Positions 15,989-23,616 of a DNA stretch of 43,512 bases are shown here, in pieces (positions within the stretch are counted from its first letter, which is position 1; each line of letters opens with the position of its first letter). Origin of the DNA: Thermoplasmata archaeon (GTDB taxonomy: Archaea; Thermoplasmatota; Thermoplasmata; Thermoplasmatales; Thermoplasmataceae); contig JAJZIN010000004.1 of the NCBI GenBank assembly GCA_021810575.1, positions 1-43,512 on the forward strand, read 5' to 3'. The translations under genes were made by a program, and so were the position numbers. The notes beneath the pieces were generated by a model that made no database searches, had not been told where the DNA came from, and saw only the letters and a program-made list of their open reading frames with translations.

Positions 15989-16129
15989 TGGGGACACTGG
16001 GATTTGAACCCAGATCTGCGGGTCTCTTCCCGGTTCATAGTTCCAGTCAATCATCACCATATCAGTTGACCCGTTTCTAATCAAAACCTGACTGGAGCCC
16101 AATAGGATGCCTGATTACCCCATGTCCCC
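15989..16129 (-). tRNA. tRNA-Trp (CCA) with intron
   Basis: On the minus strand the acceptor stem is GGGGACA/TGTCCCC plus discriminator A, and the T-arm is CTGGG-TTCAAAT-CCCAG. The D-arm contains AATCAGGCATCC and the anticodon loop begins CTCCAG (anticodon CCA). The sequence is continuous only if 68 nt (16024-16091) are removed between positions 37 and 38, the usual archaeal tRNA-Trp intron site; exons total 73 nt. The anticodon stem TTGGG/CCCGC has one weak end pair. An imperfect bulge-helix-bulge can be drawn around both splice sites. Pseudo-ORFs over it are not genes. Confidence 0.92.
16024..16091 (-). ncRNA. tRNA-Trp intron acting as box C/D guide RNA
   Basis: Reading the intron on the minus strand, a box C' (GTGATGA) directly follows a box D' (CTGA at the end of GGGTCAACTGA). 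A degenerate box C (TTGATTA) lies near the 5' side. The guide before D' (CGGGTC) pairs with exon 2 GACCCG so that the fifth base upstream of D' faces position 39. The guide ACTGGAAC before a degenerate box D (ATGA) pairs with the anticodon region so that the fifth base faces C34. This is the known euryarchaeal arrangement for Cm34/Nm39 methylation in pre-tRNA-Trp. Confidence 0.65.
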
Positions 16130-16158
16130 GTAAGTTCTGAATTGGATAAAACTATTTA

Positions 16159-16180
16159 ACAGTGACTCTGCGTTCACTGT
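16159..16180. promoter_or_regulatory. Inverted repeat upstream of the tRNA-Trp promoter
   Basis: ACAGTGA (16159-16165) and TCACTGT (16174-16180) form perfect 7-bp arms around 8 bp. They lie just upstream of the TTAAATAG box (minus strand, 16150-16157) serving tRNA-Trp and 100 bp before the divergent gene at 16280. A related ACAGTG occurs near 16206. Possible protein-binding site; no direct evidence. Confidence 0.25.
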
Positions 16181-16279
16181 AGTGCATTTAGGTTTTACGA
16201 CTTATCTTACAGTGGATAATCATATTGAGGCGCTTCCAATGAGTGAGAAAACTTAAGAAACTTAGAACAATGTAATTTC

Positions 16280-16690
16280 ATGAAGGTAAGTTTAGGTTTT
16301 TCTTACATACTCACTTTTACAGGATCAATAATAAGCATGGTTTCAGGAGTTTTTCTGGCACTGATCATATTTATTGTTGGCCTCGATCCAGGATCAGAAA
16401 AAGCACTCAACTTCCTCAAACCCATTGAGATAAACCCCTATGCTGCCCTTGCTGTGATAGCACTCAGCTTCATTGTAATCATTTTCTGTTATTATGGCAG
16501 GGGAAAGGGTTTCTACGGGATAGGAGTTCTTGCAGTAGTCTTTAGCATTATAATTCTGGCCATAAGAGGCGGATTTTACATTGGGCCTCTATTTTCAATC
16601 GTGGGAGGATTCCTTGTTTACAAGAACGAGAAAGTTGTAAACTCAAGAAAGGAAGAAATACTTGAAGAAGAAATAATAGGGAAAATCTAG
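16280..16690 (+). CDS. Four-helix small membrane protein
   Basis: A 136-residue protein with four hydrophobic segments (about 7-34, 51-70, 77-95 and 99-113) and an acidic/basic cytoplasmic C-terminal tail rich in Glu and Lys. Gly is frequent in the helices (ISMVSGVFLALIIFIVGLDP). No family recognised. It stands alone after tRNA-Trp, with convergent eL41 downstream. Coding status is supported by length, consistent hydrophobic topology and codon pattern. Confidence 0.65.
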   Translation: MKVSLGFSYILTFTGSIISMVSGVFLALIIFIVGLDPGSEKALNFLKPIEINPYAALAVIALSFIVIIFCYYGRGKGFYGIGVLAVVFSIIILAIRGGFYIGPLFSIVGGFLVYKNEKVVNSRKEEILEEEIIGKI

Positions 16691-16787
16691 AACTTAAACT
16701 ACAAACCGTAGAAATTTAGGTAAATCGCGTCATTCTTTTAAAACAATCACTAAAATTAAAATATTTAAAAATAAAAAAGAGGTGAAA

Positions 16788-16895
16788 TCAGGATTTATTA
16801 GCCCTTCTCTGCCTTTTCAGTCTTCTAATTCTCTTCTTTTTCCATTTCCATCGCATGTTTCCTCTCTTTTTCCAATCTCTTGAACTTCGTTTCAA
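16788..16895 (-). CDS. rpl41e: Ribosomal protein eL41
   Basis: A 35-codon gene on the minus strand. Its core, [18 protein letters not shown], is the almost purely basic single helix that defines eL41 (L41e), the smallest ribosomal protein, located at the subunit interface. The TTG start at 16895 is preceded by the Shine-Dalgarno-like TTGAGGTG (16901-16908). The internal ATG at 16856 would give a 22-residue form, closer to the classical length. T-tracts (minus strand, region 16764-16782) follow the stop. It is easily missed because of its size. Family call is strong; the start is uncertain. Confidence 0.85.
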   Translation of the reverse strand: MKRSSRDWKKRGNMRWKWKKKRIRRLKRQRRANKS

Positions 16896-17013
16896 TATTT
16901 CACCTCAATCGTGAGACAATACTTATTTTGCCCACATAAAGTATAAGGATATTAAGACTTCTTATAAATATTTATTTTGTGAACCTTTATTTATTCTATT
17001 ACATTCTGATTTT

Positions 17014-17355
17014 ATGCCTGAAGACATTCAAAAATATATCAAGGACATGATGAACACCCTTCCATCTGAAGAAATGTATCTGGAGGCTGTACGTGATATT
17101 GTAAAAGACCTCATAAAGGAATACGTCAGGAAGAAACTTAATGAAGATCCTGAACTTAAGAAAGAACTTGCTAAGGTTATAGAAGGGTACCTTGAAGCCA
17201 AGATCAAGGAATACGACTCCATGGCCAAGATGGCCAAGATTACAGCAAAGATAGGATTCATGAGTGCACCACAGTCCTTAAGAGATACAGCGACCAAGGA
17301 TATCGTAGATACTTTCAGAAAGGAAATAGAGGAAATTATTCTGAGAACGCTTTAG
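17014..17355 (+). CDS. Uncharacterised alpha-helical protein
   Basis: A 113-residue, highly charged, mostly helical protein. It opens MPEDIQKYIKDMMNTLPSEE, continues with long amphipathic helices (about 20-75) and a MAKMAKITAKIGFM segment, and ends with an acidic helix. No family recognised; coiled-coil or helical-bundle behaviour is likely. An AT-rich box CTTTATTTATT lies ~25 nt before the ATG (leaderless type). Its last 20 bp overlap the 3' end of the convergent polymerase subunit gene, so the two transcripts are antisense at their ends. Confidence 0.65.
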   Translation: MPEDIQKYIKDMMNTLPSEEMYLEAVRDIVKDLIKEYVRKKLNEDPELKKELAKVIEGYLEAKIKEYDSMAKMAKITAKIGFMSAPQSLRDTATKDIVDTFRKEIEEIILRTL

Positions 17356-18781
17356 GAAGAAAATTTTTCTTTATGACTGTTTTTGAATTCAGGTCAAATA
17401 GCGTGGCTATGCATGGATCTGGAGAGTAGTTCATCATTTTCTGGTATTCAGTCTGGGATTGCCATGTTGATGAATTCACGTATCTTACACCCTTGTAATT
17501 TCCAAGATAGTGACCGTGAATATGTCCTGTGATAAAAATATCAGGAACGTCCCTGAAGATATGAGGATCGAACTGGTTGGGGACTATTGGCGTCCTGCCA
17601 CCATAAACAGGACCCATATACCTTCTTTTCAGCATCAGTTCTATTGCCTTTCCCACACTGTCAAAGTTACCCCCTGGAATCAATTCGATGAGATCATTGA
17701 GTGACATCCCGTGATAAAGAGTTATCAACTTCTTCTTGATCCTCAGGTTATAGGGATTGGGCAGGAACCTGACATTTCCTGTGAACATCTGCCTGATCGC
17801 CGGATTCAACTCGGGCTGAGGCTCTGCTAATCTCACAGTATCGTGGTTCCCCGGCATGATATAAACATTTATGTCTGATGGTATTTGATTCACGAAATCA
17901 GCCAGGTATTCATACTGTTCCTTTGGATTTATGATTTCAAGATCATTTTCCTGGTTTGGATAAACACCGATACCATCCACCACGTCTCCACTCAGTATGA
18001 GGTGTTTTAAATTTGCAGCCTCATCGCCTGATGACTTGATCCACTTGAGGAAACTGGTGAAACCGTCCTTTATGAAAGTCTTGCTACCCACATGAATATC
18101 AGATATGGAACATACATATTCTGGTGGTAATCCTGTATCATCAATTAGTCTTTCTGGAACATCCGGTCTTATCAATTCGTTTGCAAAAACCACTGGTTCA
18201 GAGTTTTCCCTGTCATTGTTCGCCCTGGGTCTGCTTCCAATAACACCAACTACCTCGTCATTGAGAAGCAGCTCCTGGGACATTGGGTTCTTCTTCAGGA
18301 TTATTACGTCTATGTAAGATTCAGTGTCTTCTATCCTGAATTTCTTATGGCCGTTTCTGGTCTCAGTAACATTACTGATCATTCCTACTATCTTCACTTC
18401 CCTTGAATCCCTTTCCCTTACCGAAGAAATAGAATCAACCTGCCTCAACTTTCCGGCATTCACTATGATGCTCTTCAGAGTTTCATACCTGTTCACAAAC
18501 ATCTTCCTGAAATCCTCAACGGAGCTGTTTGCCTTGATATCGTTCACGTCTATTTCCCTTATGGCCGATGGATTCTTATCTTGATTACCTCCAATAAGGT
18601 TCAACACATTTTCCCTTCCGATTATGCCTGATTTGATTGTTTCATTATCTATTAGGTGGGTTATCATTGTGCCAAGGGATTTTTCCATTATAATCTGTAA
18701 GGCCGCAGGTTCCACTATCATACCTCTTGAATTGAAGAATTCAAGGATCTTGTTCCTGTCCGTGAAAATTCCTGAGACCAT
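17336..18781 (-). CDS. polB: DNA polymerase D small subunit DP1 (3'-5' exonuclease)
   Basis: A 481-residue small subunit of the archaeal replicative family-D polymerase. After an N-terminal helical region and an OB fold (about 127-205, VKIVGMISNV...), the calcineurin-like phosphoesterase domain carries the active-site motifs SDIHVGS (227-233), LSGDVVDG (263-270), MPGNHD (309-314), YHG (356-358) and TGHIHG (418-423). All metal ligands are present, so proofreading activity should be intact. It pairs with the large subunit DP2, not in this window. The ATG start is followed by MVSGIFTDRNKILEFFNSRG. It diverges from the EamA transporter gene. Confidence 0.95.
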   Translation of the reverse strand: MVSGIFTDRNKILEFFNSRGMIVEPAALQIIMEKSLGTMITHLIDNETIKSGIIGRENVLNLIGGNQDKNPSAIREIDVNDIKANSSVEDFRKMFVNRYETLKSIIVNAGKLRQVDSISSVRERDSREVKIVGMISNVTETRNGHKKFRIEDTESYIDVIILKKNPMSQELLLNDEVVGVIGSRPRANNDRENSEPVVFANELIRPDVPERLIDDTGLPPEYVCSISDIHVGSKTFIKDGFTSFLKWIKSSGDEAANLKHLILSGDVVDGIGVYPNQENDLEIINPKEQYEYLADFVNQIPSDINVYIMPGNHDTVRLAEPQPELNPAIRQMFTGNVRFLPNPYNLRIKKKLITLYHGMSLNDLIELIPGGNFDSVGKAIELMLKRRYMGPVYGGRTPIVPNQFDPHIFRDVPDIFITGHIHGHYLGNYKGVRYVNSSTWQSQTEYQKMMNYSPDPCIATLFDLNSKTVIKKNFLPKAFSE

Positions 18782-18892
18782 ATTAACAATATTTCACTGT
18801 CTTATAAAGGGATTTCCGTCTTCCCATTTCCACATACCATGAAGTTGTTTTAAGATGTAGTTAGTAATACTGGGACAAAACTGTGGAAGAAA

Positions 18893-19759
18893 ATGAGCAG
18901 GAGAAATGACATTATTCTGTTTGTAGTTATGGTTTCATTCTGGGCCCTGAACTTTATTCTCGTTAAATTTGCATTGAATTATGTTAACTCTTTCACTCTC
19001 CTATTCTACAGGATCCTTATTTCACTTTTGGGCATATTGATTATATTCAACAGGAAGCTGAGGTTCAGGATAAGAAGGGAAGAGATTCTCCCACTTTTTA
19101 TTCTTTCCATGCTGAATGTGTTCATCTTCATGGAACTATGGTTCATAGCTGAAACTTCAATTTCCTCTTCCCTCTCTGCAATTCTCATTTATACATATCC
19201 TGTAATCTCAACGTTGTTTTCCATCATATTCCTGAAGGAATCCTATAACAGGCATGTACTTTTAGGCATCCTGCTGGGGTTTGCAGGTGTTACAGTAATA
19301 TTTTTCCATGGATTGATCTCAGGCATTGGAATAGGTGTTGTAATAGCATTCCTGGCATCAGTCAGCTGGGCAACGGGCACCATATATTACAAGAAATATT
19401 TAGGGAAGATAGATAGGGAAACCACAAATTTCTATCAGTTTGCCTTTGCCATTGTCCCTTCCCTGCTTGTAGCAGGAGCATTTCAACCAAACATAACGAT
19501 TTTCGAACCCAATGCAGTATTCCTGGTAATAGTTCTCATAATAGGATTTCCCGGAACTGCCATAGCATATTATGCCTTCCTTCACCTGAATAGGGAATAC
19601 AGGGTTTCCACAATTTCATCCTTCCTATTCCTTGTTCCTGCACTTTCTGTAATCCTGAGTTTTGTCATACTGGATGAGATACCTTCAATTTATGAGATGG
19701 GGGGCCTGTTACTGGTAAGCGTTGGGATTATATTTTCAGCCAAGGGGAGCAGAAAATAG
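18893..19759 (+). CDS. EamA/DMT-family transporter
   Basis: A 288-residue membrane protein with ten hydrophobic helices in two five-helix EamA repeats (about 1-140 and 145-288). The typical signatures are FWALNFILVKFAL in helix 1, FYRILISLLGI, LWFIAETSISSSLSAILIYT near 85-105, and the repeat-2 equivalents GFPGTAIAYYAFLHL and FLVPALSVILSFVILDE. The family exports or imports metabolites such as amino acids and nucleosides; the substrate cannot be read. Divergent from polB and convergent with the cytochrome bd operon. Confidence 0.88.
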   Translation: MSRRNDIILFVVMVSFWALNFILVKFALNYVNSFTLLFYRILISLLGILIIFNRKLRFRIRREEILPLFILSMLNVFIFMELWFIAETSISSSLSAILIYTYPVISTLFSIIFLKESYNRHVLLGILLGFAGVTVIFFHGLISGIGIGVVIAFLASVSWATGTIYYKKYLGKIDRETTNFYQFAFAIVPSLLVAGAFQPNITIFEPNAVFLVIVLIIGFPGTAIAYYAFLHLNREYRVSTISSFLFLVPALSVILSFVILDEIPSIYEMGGLLLVSVGIIFSAKGSRK

Positions 19760-19813
19760 CAATTTTATTAAGAAAAAGATTTTATAAAATTTGTGGTTGT
19801 AACTAAAATGGGT

Positions 19814-20764
19814 CTATTCTGTTATATTTTCCATCTTCTTGAGTTTTCTTGAATTCTTCACTGCCTGCCCATATATGGCAAACAGTCCCAGCAGGAGGAT
19901 GAGCCCAAACGCAGTTATGATAAAGAATGCGGTATCCATGGGCCCTGAAGCCGTCACACTCTGTACGTTTATTGCACCCTTGAAAGCCGTTGGATACACA
20001 AGAAAGTTCAATGTGAACACATCCAGCGCAACCCATGATACCAGGAATGCCTTGTTCTTCAATAATGGGCGCAATTTCCTGATGTATGAAAGAACAACAG
20101 GCATCACGATTATGATGACTGGAATGATGATTAATACTGATAACACAGCACTGTTTAGCAGATAAAATGCCACTCCTCCGAACATAATGCCGAGAAGTAA
20201 GAATACTGCGCTTCTGCCCATGTTTCCTGCATCATAGAACACGTAGGATAGCCCGGCGATCAGGAATACCGCTGATAATATCAGCATATATGATGAGGGA
20301 TTCATGAACCATCCAACCGGGCTGAAACTCATGGAATTGATACTTACGCCATCGCTTCCAATTATTCCGCCAACGACAAGCAGGGCAATGAAGCCTATGA
20401 ACAGCGTGACTATTGAGTATGCCCTGAACATGTTTTTTCTTGTCATCAATCCCTTTGAACTTACGAACTCCCCAACAACAAATGTTGCGTTCCTTGCCAC
20501 GAAGAAGATCAGGAATATCATGATTTCCCCTGCGTATATTGAAGCCAGAGGAACTATTATTTTTGGGAATGCAAAGTCGGATGCTACTACCCAGAATGCG
20601 GCAAAAGTTCCGGTGATTTCCCATATGGGAGTGATATATGAAATAACCTTCTTGTTGCTCCTCTCCCAGTTGAACAACATCTGGAATGCACCCATGGCTT
20701 CTGACAGGAAAAGTGCCATGAATGCGGCGAAAATGGCGAATACTAGATAGAATGTATAATTCAT
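19814..20764 (-). CDS. cydB: Cytochrome bd-type quinol oxidase subunit II
   Basis: A 316-residue membrane protein with about eight helices, starting one base after the CydA gene ends. It is divergent from bacterial CydB but keeps its pattern: the first helix pair, then SYITPIWEITGTFAAFWVVA (compare PHWDGNQVW in E. coli), and a C-terminal region FLVSWVALDVFTLNFLVYPTAF. Subunit II pairs with CydA to form the high-affinity terminal oxidase that reduces oxygen with electrons from quinol. Assignment depends partly on the neighbouring cydA. Confidence 0.85.
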   Translation of the reverse strand: MNYTFYLVFAIFAAFMALFLSEAMGAFQMLFNWERSNKKVISYITPIWEITGTFAAFWVVASDFAFPKIIVPLASIYAGEIMIFLIFFVARNATFVVGEFVSSKGLMTRKNMFRAYSIVTLFIGFIALLVVGGIIGSDGVSINSMSFSPVGWFMNPSSYMLILSAVFLIAGLSYVFYDAGNMGRSAVFLLLGIMFGGVAFYLLNSAVLSVLIIIPVIIIVMPVVLSYIRKLRPLLKNKAFLVSWVALDVFTLNFLVYPTAFKGAINVQSVTASGPMDTAFFIITAFGLILLLGLFAIYGQAVKNSRKLKKMENITE

Positions 20765-20765
20765 T

Positions 20766-22139
20766 TCACACCCCTCCCTGCTTATTTGAATTCCGCTTTT
20801 CTTTTATGTCACCAGATTCATGACTTGATGGCTTTCCCCTGAATACCCTGGCGAAGAAATAGAAGGTAAATGGTATGAGGAAAAGATAGAAAGCAATTAT
20901 GAGGTAACCTGGCACAATCAGGGCATTAGAGTAGTTAGCTGCCTGGTTTACAGTCATTATGTTGTAAATGATCCATGGCTGTCTTCCCACTTCATCTGTC
21001 ACCCATCCCATGTCATAAACAATGAGTGCAAAAAACCCGACTGCAATTTCAAGGTACATTATGCTTTTTCTTTTGAACATATCCTTTCTCAGTACTTCGT
21101 AAATGAAGAATATGAAGAAGAATAGACCGAGTATAAGTCCTCCCAGAACCATTACGTCAAATGATGTGTGGACGAATAGAGGAGGCCAGTCAGATTGTGG
21201 GTATGAAGAAAGACCGGGCAACTTTGTGATTCCTGCTTCAAAATTTGCCAGAAATGCCTGCAGTCCTGGTACTGTTATTGAACCGACAATTCTACCATTC
21301 ACTATGGAACCAAGTAGATGTTCACCAAAACCACTTCCAGGATTTGGATCGAGTTCTATGGCTGCGTATTTTACAGGCTGATACTTGAGAAGGCTAATTA
21401 CCTCGTTTCCACCCGTGATTCCTGCAAGCAGAATGAAGACTGCAGACATCCATCCGGAAATTCTTATTCCAAGTTTTGTAATCAATCTTGTTTCACTGTC
21501 CTTTGATCTGATATACTGGTATGCAAAGAAGGCCCCCAGTATAACAAACCCTACAAAGATCGTTGTTGTTAGAACATGAGCAAGTTCGTTGAATGTGGAA
21601 ACAGTATCAAATGGAGCAAATGGATTCACGTCTGTAATTTTCCCTGTGCTCAGATAAACTGATTTATTGAAGCCGTTTGGTGTGTTCATCCATGCGTTTA
21701 CCATTGTGATGAATACGGCAGACATGATAACACCAATTGCAACAAGAATGGATATTCCAAGATTCGCATATTTCCATCTAAACACATCCTGGTAATATAC
21801 ATAGATGACCAGTGCAAACGTTTCAAGGAAGAATGCAGAAACTTCTGCGTAGAAGAGCGATATGGCACCGGTGCTTGATACAAATGTCATGAATCCTGGA
21901 AACAGGTTAACCAGTTCCACTGCCAGAACGATACCGCTTGCTGTACCCACACCGAATGAAACTATAAACATTCTCTTGAGCTTGAAGAGCATCGTTTTAT
22001 ACTCCGGTTTATCCTTTCTTGTAAGCATAAATTCAAGTATTACTAGTATCAGGCTCAGCGCTATGCTTGCACTCACTATAATTATATGAGAACCTATTGT
22101 GTATGCAAACAGGAACCTGTCAAAATTAGCTGACAGCAT
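20766..22139 (-). CDS. cydA: Cytochrome bd-type quinol oxidase subunit I
   Basis: A 457-residue nine-helix haem protein. Haem ligands and channel residues are recognisable by alignment with E. coli CydA: His18 (haem b595 ligand, RFLFAYTIGSH), Glu99 and Glu106 (FYAEVSAFFLE), His188 (FNELAHVL, haem b558), the quinol-site KYAAIELDP (near 255-263) and GWVTDEVGRQPW (near 395-406). The Q-loop is short. The enzyme oxidises quinol and reduces oxygen to water in the membrane. The gene overlaps the upstream membrane protein gene by 14 bp and is followed directly by cydB. Confidence 0.93.
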   Translation of the reverse strand: MLSANFDRFLFAYTIGSHIIIVSASIALSLILVILEFMLTRKDKPEYKTMLFKLKRMFIVSFGVGTASGIVLAVELVNLFPGFMTFVSSTGAISLFYAEVSAFFLETFALVIYVYYQDVFRWKYANLGISILVAIGVIMSAVFITMVNAWMNTPNGFNKSVYLSTGKITDVNPFAPFDTVSTFNELAHVLTTTIFVGFVILGAFFAYQYIRSKDSETRLITKLGIRISGWMSAVFILLAGITGGNEVISLLKYQPVKYAAIELDPNPGSGFGEHLLGSIVNGRIVGSITVPGLQAFLANFEAGITKLPGLSSYPQSDWPPLFVHTSFDVMVLGGLILGLFFFIFFIYEVLRKDMFKRKSIMYLEIAVGFFALIVYDMGWVTDEVGRQPWIIYNIMTVNQAANYSNALIVPGYLIIAFYLFLIPFTFYFFARVFRGKPSSHESGDIKEKRNSNKQGGV

Positions 22140-22803
22140 AATTTTTAACCTCCTTTCTTCTTATTATTGAATTGAAATTGAAGAAGCCGGCCCACAGGAA
22201 AATGATCCCTAGAAGCTCAGCATAATAAAGTGTTTCAGGGAATGATACTATATAAAGTGAACCTGCCACACTTACAATTAGTGTACCTATAATTATGCTG
22301 ATCATCTTTTTATTTGAGGTTTTTCTGAACGATATAAGAGCGGTTATAATGAGTATTACTGCTGCAGGGAACGAGATTATTGAAGACGTTATTATTACAG
22401 CTATGGGAAGTACACCTGCTACTACACCACTTATGAGAATGTTTCCAGTGGGAATTAGCGCCAGTGTAACAGCAAGAAGAATATCGGCTATAACAGAGAA
22501 AATTGAGTAGACCCTGTTATAAATGGGTTTTTTTAGCAACAGAATGGAACCCATGGACAGTGACTGAACAAGAACAGCCACAGTGAACAGGTAGAGATCA
22601 AAGAGTAACTGATCGGCAGCTCCAATGGCAAAAAATATCTCGAGGAGGGCATCAATGAAGAACAACCATAATCCGAGAGACCAGAAAAACTGGCTTTTCC
22701 CATGGGAAGTTGTGTAATTCCTTGTCATGAAGACTGCCAGTATGAAACTGGCGACCGATACGAACAAAGTTGTACCAAATAATACGTTTAACATGATTAT
22801 CAT
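22126..22803 (-). CDS. Seven-helix membrane protein, first gene of the cytochrome bd operon
   Basis: A 225-residue protein with about seven hydrophobic helices and short loops; no family recognised. It is the promoter-proximal gene: its last 14 bp overlap cydA, so it is co-translated with the oxidase and may assist assembly, haem handling or sensing. Two starts are possible (ATG 22803 and ATG 22794). The minus-strand TATA region ATATATAATCC (22817-22827) fits leaderless initiation at either. A single inverted TGTGT site (22847-22851) and the repeat array at 22876-22910 lie upstream. Confidence 0.7.
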   Translation of the reverse strand: MIIMLNVLFGTTLFVSVASFILAVFMTRNYTTSHGKSQFFWSLGLWLFFIDALLEIFFAIGAADQLLFDLYLFTVAVLVQSLSMGSILLLKKPIYNRVYSIFSVIADILLAVTLALIPTGNILISGVVAGVLPIAVIITSSIISFPAAVILIITALISFRKTSNKKMISIIIGTLIVSVAGSLYIVSFPETLYYAELLGIIFLWAGFFNFNSIIRRKEVKNYAVS

Positions 22804-22875
22804 TCAGGTATGAGAGGATTATATATCTATGTTAATGGATAATAATACACAACAATTATTGCGAAGACGCAAATA

Positions 22876-22910
22876 TGTGTATATTTGTGCTTAATTGTGT
22901 AATTTTGTAT
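22876..22910 (+). promoter_or_regulatory. 10-bp-phased TTGTGT direct-repeat array (candidate RHH operator)
   Basis: TGTGT or TGTG cores start at 22876, 22886, 22896 and 22906 (TGTGT, TGTGC, TGTGT, TGTAT), exactly one helical turn apart. The consensus is AATTGTGTAA. The array sits between the divergent cyd-operon and RHH-gene TATA boxes. Repeats in phase on one DNA face are typical binding sites for cooperatively stacking RHH dimers. More cores occur at 22847-22851 (inverted), 22952 and 22969. Confidence 0.55.
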
Positions 22911-22974
22911 GAAATGAAGTGAAAGGATGAATATGTCATAAATATTTATTTTGTGTTTCACCATACCTGTGTGA

Positions 22975-23544
22975 ATGTCCAGAATAAACGTGAGCCTCAG
23001 ACCAGAACTGGTGAAGGATTTGAACGATATGTGTGAAAAGAGCAGGAAAACCGTTAGTTCTACTGTTGCAGAGGCCATTTCATTCTACATGAAGATGAGT
23101 AAGATGGGTCTTCGCCTTGATGACCTTGAAAAGGCAGGCTATCTCCTTGGATTTCTTAAGGAGACAGATTCTGTTCCAATACCCAGTATATTACTTGATG
23201 GGATGATAAAGAACGCCATGTCATTTTCTGAGGACTCCACGTTGAAGAAGTGGTACGACCGTGGTTTGGTTGCAGGTGACATCCTGAAGAAGTATGCAGA
23301 AAACCTGGATGACCTTGGCAAGATGCTGAAGGAGTACAGGGATGTAATTCCAGCAAGCATGCTTGATATAGAATTCAACGGTGATTCAGTGACAGTAACA
23401 CTTTCGGGGGCCGGTTACAGCCTTGAAGCCTCCAAATGCACTGGAGCGGGCATTGATGGATTCCTCATGGCATTCAATTTCAGATCGGTCAGTAAGGAGC
23501 TATCTGAAGGTTTTGTGAAGGTTGTCGCCGAACAGGTCAGATAA
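22975..23544 (+). CDS. Ribbon-helix-helix transcriptional regulator with C-terminal sensor-like domain
   Basis: A 189-residue protein. Residues 1-41 form a classical RHH DNA-binding unit: strand SRINVSLRP, helix ELVKDLNDMCEKS, turn RKTVSS, helix TVAEAISFYMKM. The rest (about 45-189) is a soluble alpha/beta domain that I cannot assign, probably for ligand binding or oligomerisation. The gene is divergent from the cyd operon and upstream of ubiD-ubiA. Phased TTGTGT repeats flank it on both sides, so it probably controls itself, the oxidase operon and the quinone genes. TATA-like ATAAATAT lies ~30-37 nt before the ATG. Confidence 0.8.
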   Translation: MSRINVSLRPELVKDLNDMCEKSRKTVSSTVAEAISFYMKMSKMGLRLDDLEKAGYLLGFLKETDSVPIPSILLDGMIKNAMSFSEDSTLKKWYDRGLVAGDILKKYAENLDDLGKMLKEYRDVIPASMLDIEFNGDSVTVTLSGAGYSLEASKCTGAGIDGFLMAFNFRSVSKELSEGFVKVVAEQVR

Positions 23545-23548
23545 AAAC

Positions 23549-23563
23549 TGTGTAAAATTGTGT
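23549..23563 (+). promoter_or_regulatory. Paired TGTGT repeats abutting the ubiD TATA box
   Basis: Cores at 23549-23553 and 23559-23563 are 10 bp apart (ACTGTGTAAAATTGTGTTA), matching the array at 22876-22910. They end against the TATA-like TTATATAAG (23563-23571). Binding here would cover the TFB/TBP site, suggesting repression of ubiD-ubiA. Confidence 0.5.
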
Positions 23564-23616
23564 TATATAAGAAAAAATTTAAGAAAACAATAAATTAAAA
23601 ATAAGAATATGAGTGC

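Noticed and set aside
15887..16102. 71-codon minus-strand ORF
   Set aside because: It lies across the tRNA-Trp gene and its intron; the tRNA explains the sequence.
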